A stretch of 64,000 nucleotides of DNA from Formicarius rufipectus. Lineage: Eukaryota > Chordata > Aves > Passeriformes > Formicariidae. Below are positions 35,676 through 48,600 of this stretch, piece by piece. A model generated the notes under the pieces. It was not told the DNA's origin and did no database searches. It saw only the letters and a program-made list of their open reading frames with translations. A program made the translations under genes and the position numbers. Every line of letters starts with the position of its first letter. The stretch's first letter is position 1. The stretch is from assembly GCA_013399695.1 (NCBI GenBank), contig VXAU01000197.1, positions 468,303 to 532,302 of the forward strand. Reading direction: 5' to 3'.

Positions 35676-35728
35676 TTAAAAAAAAAAAGAAAAAGAAAAA
35701 GAAAAAAATGAGGAAAGAAAAAAGAAGG
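35676..35728. repeat. A-rich (AAAAAG)n simple repeat
   Basis: An A-run passes into repeated AAAAAG words and then purine-rich sequence. No target-site duplication or retroposed body was seen before it. Confidence 0.8.
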
Positions 35729-37890
35729 TAGTGGCTTCAGGTTACAACAAGTAAGGAGCATATCAGCTTTTCCAGACACAGACTGATTTTGCTGTGCCTC
35801 TCCCCCTGAATATCCGTAGCTTCTATGAAAAAGCACTTAATAAAGAAAACATGGTGTGGCACTTCAGTTTCTCTTTCTGGGATGTTATTTTGCTGTTTTA
35901 TTATTGAGACTGCAAGGTACAAAGCAGGATAAGAAGATAATGAGAATTTTCTATCCAGCCAGCACACACTGGCTGAGAGCTGTTTCAGATGGCATCAGGT
36001 TTCTTTAGCCTACTCAGAGCTTGAAAATGTGCCCTTGATTTCAGCCCACAGGAACGTGGGCTTGTGCTGCTTTATTGTCTAATGGATCTTTCACTTGATC
36101 TCCTCATGCAAACACGTTGAGCATGTGCTTGGGTCACTTAGAGAAAACTGAACCCCACTCATGGTCTTAGAGTGTAATCCCTTAATATTGATTACTGTGC
36201 TGCACAGGGCAACAGGTAACAAAATCCATGTGGATTCAGGCTGGCAGCTGATCGTCCCACACACGCACGGTTCAGCTGGTGAGCTCTTTGCAGCATCAGC
36301 TCTGCGGGGCCTGATCGCTTCCACTGCTGGAGGAAACACAGAAATATCCTGGAACAGAAATACCCCATTGCAGCAGTTGTTCATGTGAAGGGAACAGATG
36401 CAATGGAGGATTTTTACTATGGACTATGTTCCTCTCTAGATTTATCTTGTAGGCAGCTCATGTTTATCTTTTGCCAGCTCACACTAGACCAGAGTAGGGT
36501 AACCTTGAAGCCAGTGAGTGAGAAAAGTATTTTGTGAAATAAAGGCAAGCAGCTAATTACAAAATATATAGGGGCCAATCTAGGTATTTGTAAAAACAGC
36601 TTTCCGGTGACCAGAACAACTCTTTGGTGGGATTTTACATGTCTTCCATTTCCTGATATTTGTGGAGATTTTTGGCTCAATGGAAGCCTCATTCTTCTCT
36701 GTGGCTTTTGGGGACTATGCAATGCTAATTTGAAATTGAAGTGATTTGTGGGGGATGCATGATAAACCTGGGTCTGAAGGGAGCTAGGAATCCCAAGGAC
36801 TGTTGTAGCCTGAGGCCTATTTCTAAATATAAAGTATCCTGAGATGATCTGTCATGTTTGACCCTCTCCTTGGTTCAGTTTAACGGGAGCTCAAATGCTG
36901 GTGGTGTGGAACAGAGGAAAATGGACTGATGGGAACCCTCACAAACACTTGAGTCAAGATGAGTGACTGGTTAAAGGTTTGGTCTAGTGCTTGGTGACTG
37001 CTGGGCCATAAAAGGGGCATCCAGTGAGGGGAAGATGCCAACTGGCTTTCTACTCTGCTTCCAAATATAGCAAGTGCAGATTTTGCACCCCGAGGGGTAG
37101 AACTGCACATACAATGCTGCTCATGCAATAACCACGCACTAGAGGACGAAGGTGCAGTCAGGAGATTTACAGGCAACATGTCCCTTAAGAACACTGTGTC
37201 ATGTTACTCCTAACAACAACAAAAAATGGAAACACACTTTAGGTTCATCTTACATGGAACATTTGTCAGTTCTCTACTGTTTGGTAATTCACAATGTATC
37301 TGTAAAGTGTCCCACATACACCCCTTCAATAAGCCTGCAATTTTTAAAATCTGTGTTTTCAACAAAATAACCAAAAGGATTTTGGCACTCTCATTTCCTA
37401 CCTAGACACCCTGAGACTGGATTTTTTCCCATCATTTTTATTTGGGATTGTTTTGGCATGAATTTCAAATCCGAATGCATCGGTATCCCCAGGCTATCTT
37501 GAGGATCTGATCTAAGAGGCATCTTCACACTTACCCTAAAAGGTTGGAGACGGTATGTGCTGTTAGCTCATTTAAGACCCACAGGTTTGTTATAGACTTG
37601 CACTTATAGGTCACTAAGGATCCCTTACTAGCTAGAGAAAAAATGACCTTGGCTGTAATGTCAAATGTTGCTGAGAATCATTGTAGCCATGGGGATATTC
37701 GTGGCTTGCACTTTAAAATTGTGGTTTCCTCTGGGACAAGGTAGTTTCAGAGGCAACTGTGTTTGAGCATGACTGAGTGAAGAAATCAAAATCTAACACA
37801 CTGAAGGGGTTTGTACACACAACATTTGAGACCGATGTTGTTAGAAGATGATATGTTGTTGCTTAGGTTATGACGGATTTGTTACTAATT
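35729..37890. other. Non-coding stretch, no gene seen
   Basis: No exon, retroposon or RNA gene was recognised between the A-rich repeat and the AT microsatellite. Confidence 0.45.
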
Positions 37891-37940
37891 ATAAATATAT
37901 ACTATATATACAAGATATATATATATATATGTATATATAC
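37891..37940. repeat. (AT)n microsatellite
   Basis: The core is eight AT units at 37915-37930, flanked by interrupted TATATA words. Confidence 0.85.
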
Positions 37941-38098
37941 TAATTACTTCATTATTAGCTTTATCCAGTTCTTCACTCTGTTGTATTACACCTGGTATGT
38001 AACACCTGAATCTTCATCCAGACTTAAACTGCCCTCCTCTTCTCATTCCTCTTCAATTTTGAGAGGTTATTGAGACAAGGTTTGTTAATTTAGTATCA

Positions 38099-38397
38099 TT
38101 GGTTTAGGTTGGAAGGGCCCTTAAAAACCATCTCATTCCAACTCCCCTCTATGGCCAGGGACACCTTACATTAGATCAGGTTGCTCCAAGCCCCATCCAA
38201 CCTGGCCTTGAAAACTTCAGGGATGGAGCAGCCACAGCTCCTCTGGGCAACTGTGCCAGGGCCTCACCACCCTCACAGTAAAGAATTTCTTCCTAATATT
38301 TAATCTAAACCTGACCTCTCTAACTTTAGAGCCATTCCCATGGAGAGATAGTTGATCTGTCTCCCCATGCCCCTGTAAAAAGTCCCTCTCCAGGGGG
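38099..38397 (-). mobile_element. CR1 LINE 3' fragment (minus strand)
   Basis: The plus strand carries hallmark reverse-complement CR1 words: GGTTGGAAGGGCCC, CCATCCAACCTGGCCTTGAA, CTCACCACCCTCACAGTAAA and CTTCCTAATATTTAATCTAA, in the usual order. The copy is 5'-truncated, as most CR1 insertions are, and has lost the clear terminal ATTCTATG repeats. CR1 is the dominant retroposon of birds, so this also supports the host assignment. Confidence 0.93.
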
Positions 38398-39682
38398 ACT
38401 AGAGCATTTGTCAAGATGCTTAGGGAGGGGAGAGGTAAGTTACCAGCCAGCTGGCCTTCTTGGATGCACCCAAGAGAAACAGAGGCCCCAGAATCCATCA
38501 ATTTTTTCTTAAATCTCAGTTCTTAAATTGTTTTTAAATCTCCCATCTTTTAGCTGACCATCTGCCATTAGAAACCAGTATTTGCAGAGCAGGGACTCCT
38601 CCGTTTTCTTGGGACAAAAGCCTTGATACTTGCCATTAATACAGAAAAATTGTGGCACTTTTTTTACTATGTCCTAAGCAGAGCAGACACAGAAGATTAT
38701 TGCATTAGATTTTGTCCTGCTTGAGACATGTACAAGGTAAATGTACAGTGGCAGTCTTGCAAATGGGGGCTTTTCATAGCTCTGTGTGTTTCCCTTCTCC
38801 CTACTTCTTTTAAGCTCCAACAGATATGATCAGGTGGGGAAATTCGGGGTCTAAGTGACCTGGTTTACACAAGAACAGTCCAATTTCTGGACATTTGTAA
38901 ACTCTCATATCTGAAGCTGCGGTGATATTCAGAGACTGCACTTTCAAAGTTTGGCTCTCCCATTCCCAAATATTTTTCATACTGTATGCTAATAGCCATA
39001 GCTGAGGCCACAGATTACAGGAATTTAAGCTGCCACCTTATAAAATGTTAGAAGAATCCAGTGGGACATTTAGAACATGAGTGAATTGGAGCCAGCTGGA
39101 AACAGAATACAGGAGGTGGATTTTCTCCTGGAGGGGTGCTAATAATTCCTGGTAAAGATCAAAATGAAGGACAGTTGGATTGGTTTTGAATATCACATGG
39201 CTTTGTCTAAAGAGACTCTCACTTCAGTCACAGCTTATTATCAGGTTTTTTGCTTTCCAGAGTAGATCTACTTTCCTGTTCTGTTTGCCACCTGAAGGAG
39301 TGTATTTGCAGGTGTGTGCTCTCCCTAGGGCATGCCACCCTGAGAACTGCAGGGGATGCCCAGAGACATGAGTTTCTTAGTCCCACAGGTCCAGCAGATC
39401 TCTGGGAGGGATGCCAAGAGTGTTTGGCAACACAGCACGAGTGACCCTTTTCTCTGCTGGAATGACCTGTCCCTGCCTACAGGAGCCCAACATTGTCTCT
39501 GAATTGCTCTCCACTGCACCTCTGTGCCACCTCAGCTTGTCTGTGTGGCAGCAGGACAGCCTGGATGTGAGGGATAGAAGAAGCCTGGACTGACTTTTCC
39601 CTGCTCCACTTTTCCTTCTGAGCCCAGAGATCACAGCCCTGCTCTCAGGTGAGCAGGCCACCAGAACTTTCTTTCCTTACTC

Positions 39683-39735
39683 AGAATCACAGGTTGGAAG
39701 GGACCACAGTGTGTCATCTGGTCCAAATGTCACAA
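39683..39735 (-). mobile_element. Short CR1 3' end remnant (minus strand)
   Basis: AGAATCACAGGTTGGAAGGG followed by ACC and a degenerate CATCTGGTCCAA is the reverse complement of the last part of a CR1 element. Only about 50 bases remain recognisable. Confidence 0.75.
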
Positions 39736-42640
39736 TACTTAGGAGCTTTTAAAACACTTCATGTTATCTGTGATGTCTCTTGTACCTGTGTTTCACCCTG
39801 GGACTTGAATCTTCACAAGTTTTGGCCCTAGCTGCTCATGCTGTTCTTTCATGTTTGTCAGCACTGCTCTGCCCTCGTGCTGCTTCTGTTTGCTGCCCAT
39901 GCCCTGGGGCTGGGGGTGCACCAGCAAGACTCTCATTCAAAGCCTGCCAGCTGAAATGGATTCACTGGTGCAGCCAACTCAGCAGTGTGCCTTGGCACGT
40001 GCTTAGCTTTGGGGTTGTACCCTGAGCATCTCAATCATCACTGGAGCAATTTTCTGACTTGGTGCTGGACTGTGCAAATGGTTGTGCCACATGCACCCAT
40101 GCATTAAACAAGTGGTTTTGCTGGATGAGGAGGGATGGTAAGTCTGTGAAACTTTTTACAACTTTTAATCAGTAGCAGAGTGGGGAAAGGAAGAACTCTT
40201 GAATAGTTTTACATTAGAATTGATTAGAGTCCTTAGAATGATAGCTGAGTTTGCTGCTGTACCGCTGGTGTTTGCCAAGCAATCTCTATTGCAGCAGATA
40301 GAGCAGAACTGCTGTCAGGTGTGAGCATGCACACAGCCTGGGTAAGGAAATTTCAGGTATGCAGGATTTGCTGCGCAGATATTCACCATGACCAATGTCA
40401 AGGAGATTGGAATGCTGAGATTTCTTCTGCTTTTCTTACAAAGCTGTAGAAACCCTTTTCTCACAGGGATGAGAAATAGCAAGTTGCTTAGGTGTCTACT
40501 GCTGCCCACTGTGCTTTAAACATGAAAAACACCCCTAGTTACAGCTCATTTATCTTCTTGGCCTAGGTTTTGTCTTTTCTGATTAAATAAGTAACTCAGA
40601 CTCACAAGGTTACTTATGAGTAAAGAGGGGAAGAGACTTTGTTTATCCTCACATGGGGTGCAAAGACAAGGAAGCCATTCCCCAGTGACTGCCTTGCTTT
40701 GGGTTCAATCATTTTTCTTCCCTATTACCCCCATGCCTAGTGCATGATGTACATGCCTACAGGACAGATGAACCAGCTCCTCTTTGCATGCAGGGTGCCT
40801 GCAGGAGCCTGCACACCATCGGTGCTTGGCTGTGTTTTATGTGCAGGCCTTGAGTACTCCATCCAAAAGGAGTCTTTGTGTCTCTATGCTGCTTTTCTTT
40901 TTTTCCCCCTGTGAGCCCCCTCGGAATCGGGTGTCTTGGGATTGTAATAACTGCAGGGTCTTCGATACACTGCAATTAATTTTCCTCCTCCTCCCACTGC
41001 TGGCAGACACTGCCAGAGAGATCCATGGCAAGGCCTTTTACCCTTTGCTGTTCCATAAGGCCCCTGTATATTGCTCAACAGCCATTATGGTCTTCGCTAC
41101 AGCAAAAGAGGAATTTAAAACAGAACTTGCTGGAACTCACATTTTCCCTTCTGCAGTCTGGTGAATTTCAGGCTACCACCTAGTGTTTCCGTACAAAATA
41201 ATGGGACATGTGTGATGCTAGGGATGTGTTTCTTCTCCCTGAGTATCTTCTGTCTGGCAGATATTGCTCTAAAGAGGTTCACAGAAGAAATAAGCCTCTT
41301 TTCTTATAATTCAGCCAGTGTCCTTCAAAGAATTTAAAGCTACAGCCAGTCATGTTTCAAAGTAGCTCCTCATTTTGATCAGCTCACCTGAGTTTTATGT
41401 ACATTCAGGTATATTTAGGTGACCTGTTAGGTTGGTCAATGTAAAGGCAAATGCTAAACATTTGGATGTTCATTGTGATGTACTGGTTATTTCTTAACTT
41501 TCAAAACACCTGATGATCCTTTGGGTTGTATTAGCTCCCAGAACCCCCAGAATCTCATTGTCCTGCACCTAAACAAACGTAACACAGCTTACCTATGAAG
41601 TACAGCACATGCTTCATCAGGGTATAGTGTCTCAGTATTTACAGAATCATCTGTTTTCTCATTATGCTCATAAGTTTTGCTTGATGTTGTCCCTCTCAAA
41701 AGGAGAGGGGTTACTTGCCTTTACCAGGAAAGGATCTTATTTTAAACATATGTTTTTCTAAGTTACCAATATCTGTATAAACTTCTTGAGGCAGTGTGAT
41801 GATTTTACAACAAGGAGTATTTCCATTCTTCTTGCAGAAGGCTTTTTGCCAATTTTTTAAACCCTTAAGAGAAATTTTTTTGCAGGGGCTTGGTGAGAAA
41901 ATGTACTTTATTGTTTCAACATGTCTTGGGACAAATAGAAACTGGTCCTGAGGCAAGACAGTATTCAGAATTAAAATAATTCTCTTAAATATGTTATTCC
42001 AAGATCTTGTTGATATTGATGTGTTTCCCAAAGTGTGCAAGGTACTGTTTTCTGTCCCCCCATTCCTTTCAATGATATTGCCTTAATTGATTGAAAAAGA
42101 GAGTAAGTGAATTTTACCTGTATTTTACTCCCTACAGACAGTAACCTAGAACTGGTATATCCTCTATACTTGGTACTTATTCTGCTGACTATATTTTCCA
42201 GTCTTGGATTCACTCTGGCCCATACAGCAATGCACTGTTATTTATGGTGTGAAGTGCATTAATGCAAAGTGGCACAACATGGTGGGTGTTTGGTTTTACC
42301 AGCATGTGGGAAGAGACAGATCTTGCTCTCTGGAGCTTGTGCACTGGAAATGGACATCCTCGAAAAACTTCTGTTGCTGTCTTCTCCTGCTCCCCCCGTG
42401 GTGTCACAACACCACGTTTTCCCTTGCTGAAGGTGGAATTGCCACATCCAGGTTGGTTCACAGGTTCATGAAGACTGTGACTTGGCCATAATGTCAAAGG
42501 AAATCTGAAAAGCAGAGCAGAGACACAGCTTGGAACTTGTGCCTTAATGGTGCTGTTTGTGACAGTTCATAGCTCAGGTGCAGGACAGGACCCTGACAGA
42601 TGAGTGACTTGACAAAAGCCACAAAGTCAGGCAGTAGGCC
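39736..42640. other. Non-coding stretch, no gene seen
   Basis: Around 40920-41160 the sequence has an even, CNE-like look (GATTGTAATAACTGCAGG, CTGCAATTAATTTTCC), but I found no decisive motif cluster. No exon was recognised. Confidence 0.4.
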
Positions 42641-42649
42641 ACTACAGGG

Positions 42650-42694
42650 TGCCCTGCTGGGTCAGGATGCCCTGCTGGGTCAGGATGCCCTGCT
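42650..42694. repeat. 18-bp tandem repeat, 2.5 copies
   Basis: TGCCCTGCTGGGTCAGGA occurs at 42650-42667 and 42668-42685 without mismatch, followed by half a copy to 42694. Confidence 0.9.
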
Positions 42695-45600
42695 CTCCAA
42701 GCTACACATCCTCCTGAGAAGCAGCATTTGTGGTCCACAAGAGCACCTGGGCTTAGCACTGGGTGCCAGTTTATCTCTGCTGTGTGTATGCAGCCAGGAT
42801 TCCTCAAAAGCACAAAACACTGGGGAACCCAGGGCTCTGCCAGTGTATGGGAGAGAAAAACACAGATACTTGGGAAGAGAGGTGTCTGTATGGAGAAGCA
42901 GAGAGGCTGGGAGGTTTCCAGGAGGCAGTTCCAGGCTTGCTAATGTGTATTCTCCAGGGTGCCAAATAGCTGTGCAGAGGTCTATGGTTGCAGTGAGGGT
43001 TGCTAACAGATATGGCTTATGGCTCTGTTCACCTGCAATGCACCAATGTGGTACGAGGAAATGCTTGTAAATTGCATTACAGGATTGGGAGGATTTTATT
43101 TTGTGTATTGCCAAGTCCTGGCTGTTCCCCCTCATCATCTACAGCAGGGAAACTGCTCTGTGGGGACAGTGCAAGTTAACTACAAGGGTCCCCACCACCA
43201 TGAAATGCCAAATATTGGCCCAACTGCAGGTGACAGTCTGGCAGCATGAAGTCATGGGGAGGAGAGGGTGAGTTGCATGAGTTTGGTAGCCTGTTCAGAG
43301 GGACACAGCTCTCTGGATGGCCTTTTGCAGATTTATGGAGGTAGATAAGCATCAGTGAAGATGAGTAATGATGCCACACAAGGTGAAGGAAAACTGCTTC
43401 CAGGAGTATGAGGTGTAAGGAGAACACTGAAAATAATGTCAGAAATAGTGTCTCTTCCAGCCCTGTAGGTATCTGGCAATAAAAATGTATTGATTAGCTG
43501 ACATTCTTGCTAACAGATGCTAACAAGAGAGCCTGTACTAGGCTGATTTTTATACTGAATCATGGCTTGTGCATTGGAAACTACTGGATAGAAATTCCCA
43601 GTCTTATACTGTGTGGGCCCTGCTCCCATTTCTGCAGATGAGCTTCCCAGCAGCAAACAAGGGGGCTACTTCCCTCTTCTGCCACTCAGAAACACCAATC
43701 TACTTTCTTCTTGGTAGATCTCTGGCTCTGCTCTTCATATCCTTGCTCAACTATCTTTTGTAGGCTTTGTGGTTTTTATGTGCCTTGCTTCCTAAAGCCT
43801 GCCTATTAAAGGAGTGCCTTTTCCTGGTGGTTCCTCTTCTTGACCTCTTAATGCTGACTTGCTCTCAAGAATAATAAACCAGAGTGACCTAAGGCATGGT
43901 CACACCATGCAGCAGAATGGAGAGCGGAGAGCCCAGGCAGTGGAGGTTGGAGGGAGCACATCACTTCAGGGGCTGGTGAAGCAACCGTAGGGTCTGTGCC
44001 ATTGCAGTGGGTATGCCCCGTGTGCCCGAGTGCTACAGGTTTTTCCTTACCTGTACCCCAGTAGCTTAAGTATGAGTGAACTTCTGGTTCATGACCTTTT
44101 ATCAAAGAATATGTGTACCTCAGAACACCCAAGTTACCAGCACAGCAATTTCAGCTGGCTGCCAGCCTGACCAAGCCCTGTGTGTCCTGCTTTGGCTTAA
44201 GCTCCCCGCAGACAAGAGCCGGGTAGCTCCTCGTTGCTGTGTGCTTCAATCATCTCCTTGTAACAGGGGAAGCAGGCCTGCTTCTCAGAGGGCAGCTGGA
44301 GTTTTAGGGAGAGATCAGAGTGGAACAACCAGCATGAAGATTGCAGCTTCCCTCCTGGCCCCTGGCTCACTGCAGCACATTAGCTCTGTGTCTTGCAGAA
44401 GTGACCATGCAGCTCCTTCTGTTCAGATTTTGGCTGTATTCATGTCTGGGTGAGTACAGATGAAAATCTTCAGGACAATTATTCTTTCTTTAGAGGTTCT
44501 GGGACTTCTTTCATAGAAAATGAGGAGCTTGCTATTGAAACATGGTTCCCTGTCCAAGTTCTGAATTTTGCAGCCAAATTCTGCAGCAGCATTTCTTCAA
44601 ATTAAATCCCCATTGAATTTTTATTCAGTCAAGGTGTGGAGAAATAGTTCACTCTTATTCATGGCAGCAGAAGTCCTTAATCCTGATTGCTCTGCTGATA
44701 TCAATGCCAGTCTTTCTGTTGCATTCACTAACATTTTGACTTTAATTCCTCTGAGGGATCTGTCTTTTAGATGCCTGAAGTAAAAGCCCAGTCCCTGTGT
44801 CAGGTGGGATTCTGCTGTTTTGTAGGATTGATGAGAAAAGCAGTTCTTTATGGGGAAACAAATCAAAGCTGCCTTCTTCCAGGTGTAGATAAATTGGATG
44901 GGTAGAGAAAAGTGGCTTTTTAATGCAGAGGTGTGTGTTAACTTAAACAAACAAACAAGAAAAAGAACAACTAAATCTGGGCATGAATTATAGCCTGCTT
45001 CAGATTTCAGTGTGTCATGGTTTAAAAGCTGGAGTACCTATGGCTTTTTTTTTTTTTTTAATTGCATTGGAACAAAAGTAAATACAAAGAGAAAGAAACC
45101 AGGACAGCAAAAGCCTGCAGGAAATTCCTCTACTGTAAACAAAGTCACCTTATGATTGATGTGAATGTACAGCCCCTTGTAAACATGTCTATTTACTTGC
45201 AGGAAACCAGAAAGAACCCACATTGGGTGCTGCTGATTTTATCTAGCTTTTCTTAAATGCTTTTGGCTTCCAGTAGTCACCCTAGAGGGAGCACAGGAGT
45301 GATGGCTGCTCCTTGGAAAACTTGAGTCTACTGTAGTTGAGGAATCTGGGCCAAATGCTGCAGATGGGCAGAGCTTCGCAGAGAAGATTGATAACAGCTT
45401 TTTGTGGTTGTCCTGAACCTCAGTACTGAAAGCTTGTTAACAGTGGATGTGAAGCATTATTGCTTTGCAAAGGAGCTCTGGTTTTCAGTACACCTAATGA
45501 GGGAATTTTATACCTTTAAAAAGGTAGTAATAACCCTGATCCTACATCCTGAAGTTCCTGTAGGCTCCCAGTGAAAATTCCTTGTTTTAATGAAGATTAT

Positions 45601-48600
45601 CAGTGCTGCTGGGGTTGATGAGTTTTGAGAGGATGGAAAATGCTGTAATTGTTTGTGGGGTGTGTTGTTTTTCTTTAAAGTTTGGTCATATCTGAGAGTG
45701 AAATCATGTCTGTGTTGAAGTCCATGGGAAGCTAGTCACAGTCTTCAGGGGGCTGCAAGTCATGGCAAACAAAGCTGGATTTTTTTTCAATGGATATATC
45801 AGAGAAATGATGGGGGTTATCAATTGTCTCCTGCAGAAGATGTGACTTGTGGCCACTACAGAGCAGCCTTGCATTAGAGAGACAAAGCTAATTACTCAGG
45901 TGGTGGTTTGGATCTAGAAATCCCCACTGCCAACTGATTGTAGCCTGTCTCCCAGGAATGAATGTATTTCAGGGTTCTTCCCAGAGCTTCTTTTGTCTCC
46001 ATATGGGCAGAGCTCTTGCTCTTTTGCAAAGGGTTTTTTCCTCAAAGAAGGACTGCAGTTTTGAGATGTTATAATCAGGGTCATCATCCCGGTGGGACGG
46101 TTGATAGAAGAGTCCTAATGGTTCCTGTGTAGGAATCGTAATGTTTATGGACTGAGATTAGAGAAGAACAAAGTTGCCTTCAAAGTTGCAGCTTTATAAG
46201 GAAAGTCCAAAGCCTGAATATTTGCTCTGAGATGTCTGCCAGGCACAGGAGTCACAACAGCCATCTCTGGTGTCCTTCAGCGTAATGCCAGATGTGAAAT
46301 CTGTGCACTGCTGGAGTCAGTGATGCCAGTAAGAGTAGTTAGCTGAAAGTAAAAGGGAAATTTGAGCTAAACACAGGGAAAATTATGCATGTCACAATTA
46401 ATGTAGACAGATATAATAACTGAATAAATAGTTGTCTAGAGGCTGGTAGATGTTTCCCTACTTAGAAGGGAACTGAAGTCAGGATCTGTAGGTGCAGGTA
46501 AGTGTCATTTGTGTTCTAAGCCAGGCCCCCTGGGCAGCATCACTCTGGTCTTGTGGCAGTGCAGTTCCAGGGGCAGGATGCTCTTCTGCTTGGAATTGTG
46601 CCTTTTTCTGACTACCCGTGCTGCTGATCAACCTTTCACATTTTTAACTGTGTGCTCTTCTGGCTTGTTAAGGCAGAGAGGACTGAACAAGAGGAGAATT
46701 TATGCCAGACTGAGAACAAACATTGCCTGATGTGGGTGGTTTTATACCTTGGAGGCCAATCCCTCAACTTTCTGACTTGTTAGCCCCTTTCTTTATTTCT
46801 GATGGGAAAACAACCCCGAAGGATGTAAATCATGATGCAGGTCTCTCCACGCCATGTAAAAGTGAGAAACTGGAGCAAAAGGGGCTCACCACATGCAAGG
46901 AAAGAGAGATGGCAGAATGAATTTCTTCCTAATAAATTTGACACAGAGGCTGAGAGCATGTTTATAAAACCCTAACTGAGAGTAGAGGAGGGGTTGTATC
47001 TTTGTTTTTTTAAAGTGCAAAATCAGGGCTGGTTTATTGGGCCCGTGGGATTGGACAGTGTGTAGAAGGCCACCCATCTGGAAACCAGCTGATTGCTGCT
47101 GAAACTTTCTTCCCAGGCTCTGTCCCTTCTCTGTCAGGGTGCTGGGGTTTTATGAGAGGCTGACAGCAAGCCTTTTACAGACTGTAACTCCTTGTCTCAA
47201 CAAAAATTGCTATAAATTAGCTGGCGAAAGGACCTGAGGGGATTGTCCCAACCCAGCTCTGGGTCCCAAGTACCAAGTCAGCAATTTTAACAGAATAATC
47301 TGAGTTTTCAAATCAATTGTGCCTGGAAATGACCTTTATGGGAAATGGGTGAGTGGAAGGTAGGAGACAGGGAGTAAGAAGAGGTTATTTCTGGATGGTG
47401 AAAGTGTAGATCATGTAAGTCTTTTGACCCTGAAGACTTTTCAGGGTTTATAAGGAAAATCATCTAGTCTTTGGTTCCCCAGGAATTCCCGTTTCCTTCC
47501 AGCTGAAGGCAGCTTCTATATAGAACTGAGACTTTGTGCTCTGAGCCTGGATATTCAAAATTTTGTAAGCATTCAGAAACTCAGCTTGTAAATGACCCTC
47601 ACAGTGGATCCCATTTTCACGATAACTTCAAACTAATGCACCCTGGAACACTCCATTCCCATTTGAAAGACATGACAAAAAAACCCCTTTTTATCCAAAT
47701 AACCAATCTGATACTAGGCTTGTATCCCAGAGTGGTCCCACAATATAAAGATAGATTTACGGTGGAAAGAGACTATCTGGAATTTAACAGTGAAGGCTGA
47801 ACATTGTGTCTGGTCCTGTCAGCTCAGCATGATGTGTGGAATCATTGGGGTGGTGCTCCATCAGGGAAAGAAACTAAGAAAGCTTTTCAAAACAAGGAAG
47901 TTAAGTACAAGCTAAAACTTTAATAAGTACTAAAAAGCTTTGTTCAGGAAATTAAGTATTTTGGTGCACCGTAGGCAAGTAGTTACCTTATTAAATCCCC
48001 AAGCAGTGTTTGCAGGTAAGTAGGTTGAATACTTTCTGATGACACCTATTTATGCCTACATTTGTGTTGGAACTTTTGAAAATAGCAATGAAATAGAAGG
48101 GGGGAAATGCCATTAAGAAGGATCAGAGAGCAATTTGCTTGGGCTGAACATAAGAATTGTCAGAGCAAACCTTTTCACATTTTACAGTAAACCGGTTGGC
48201 TCTTCTGTTGCACACAAATCTCATGATCTTGATTTTTGCTTTCCAGAGTGGCTGAGTGACTGAGCCAAGCAGTTGTGGAAGAGAATGGAAACCCCTTGAA
48301 CTTTTTGTCTTGGAAAGAGGAGACATCTCTGAGAAATCAGGAGAACATTAGTTGTAAGCAGGAAGAACTGCAAGAAGCACTCCTAAGCTGGAGGACTGAA
48401 GGAGAGGAACACCAGGCATCTTGCTTGGACGTTCCCAGCAGTTAATGTCCATGTTCTGTTTGGAAGAGAGAGCAGGTCAGTGAAATGCTGTAAGCAAGAA
48501 AGCCCTTTTGGATCCCCCTGTACCAGAAAATGGCACCAGGTAGGCTGGAGAGGGCTTTGGGTGGGGTCACCAACCACAAGTGACTTGGAAGATGCTCTGT

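Noticed and set aside
35676..35728. A-rich tract as the tail of a processed pseudogene
   Set aside because: No coding-like sequence or target-site duplication precedes it; it reads as a simple repeat.
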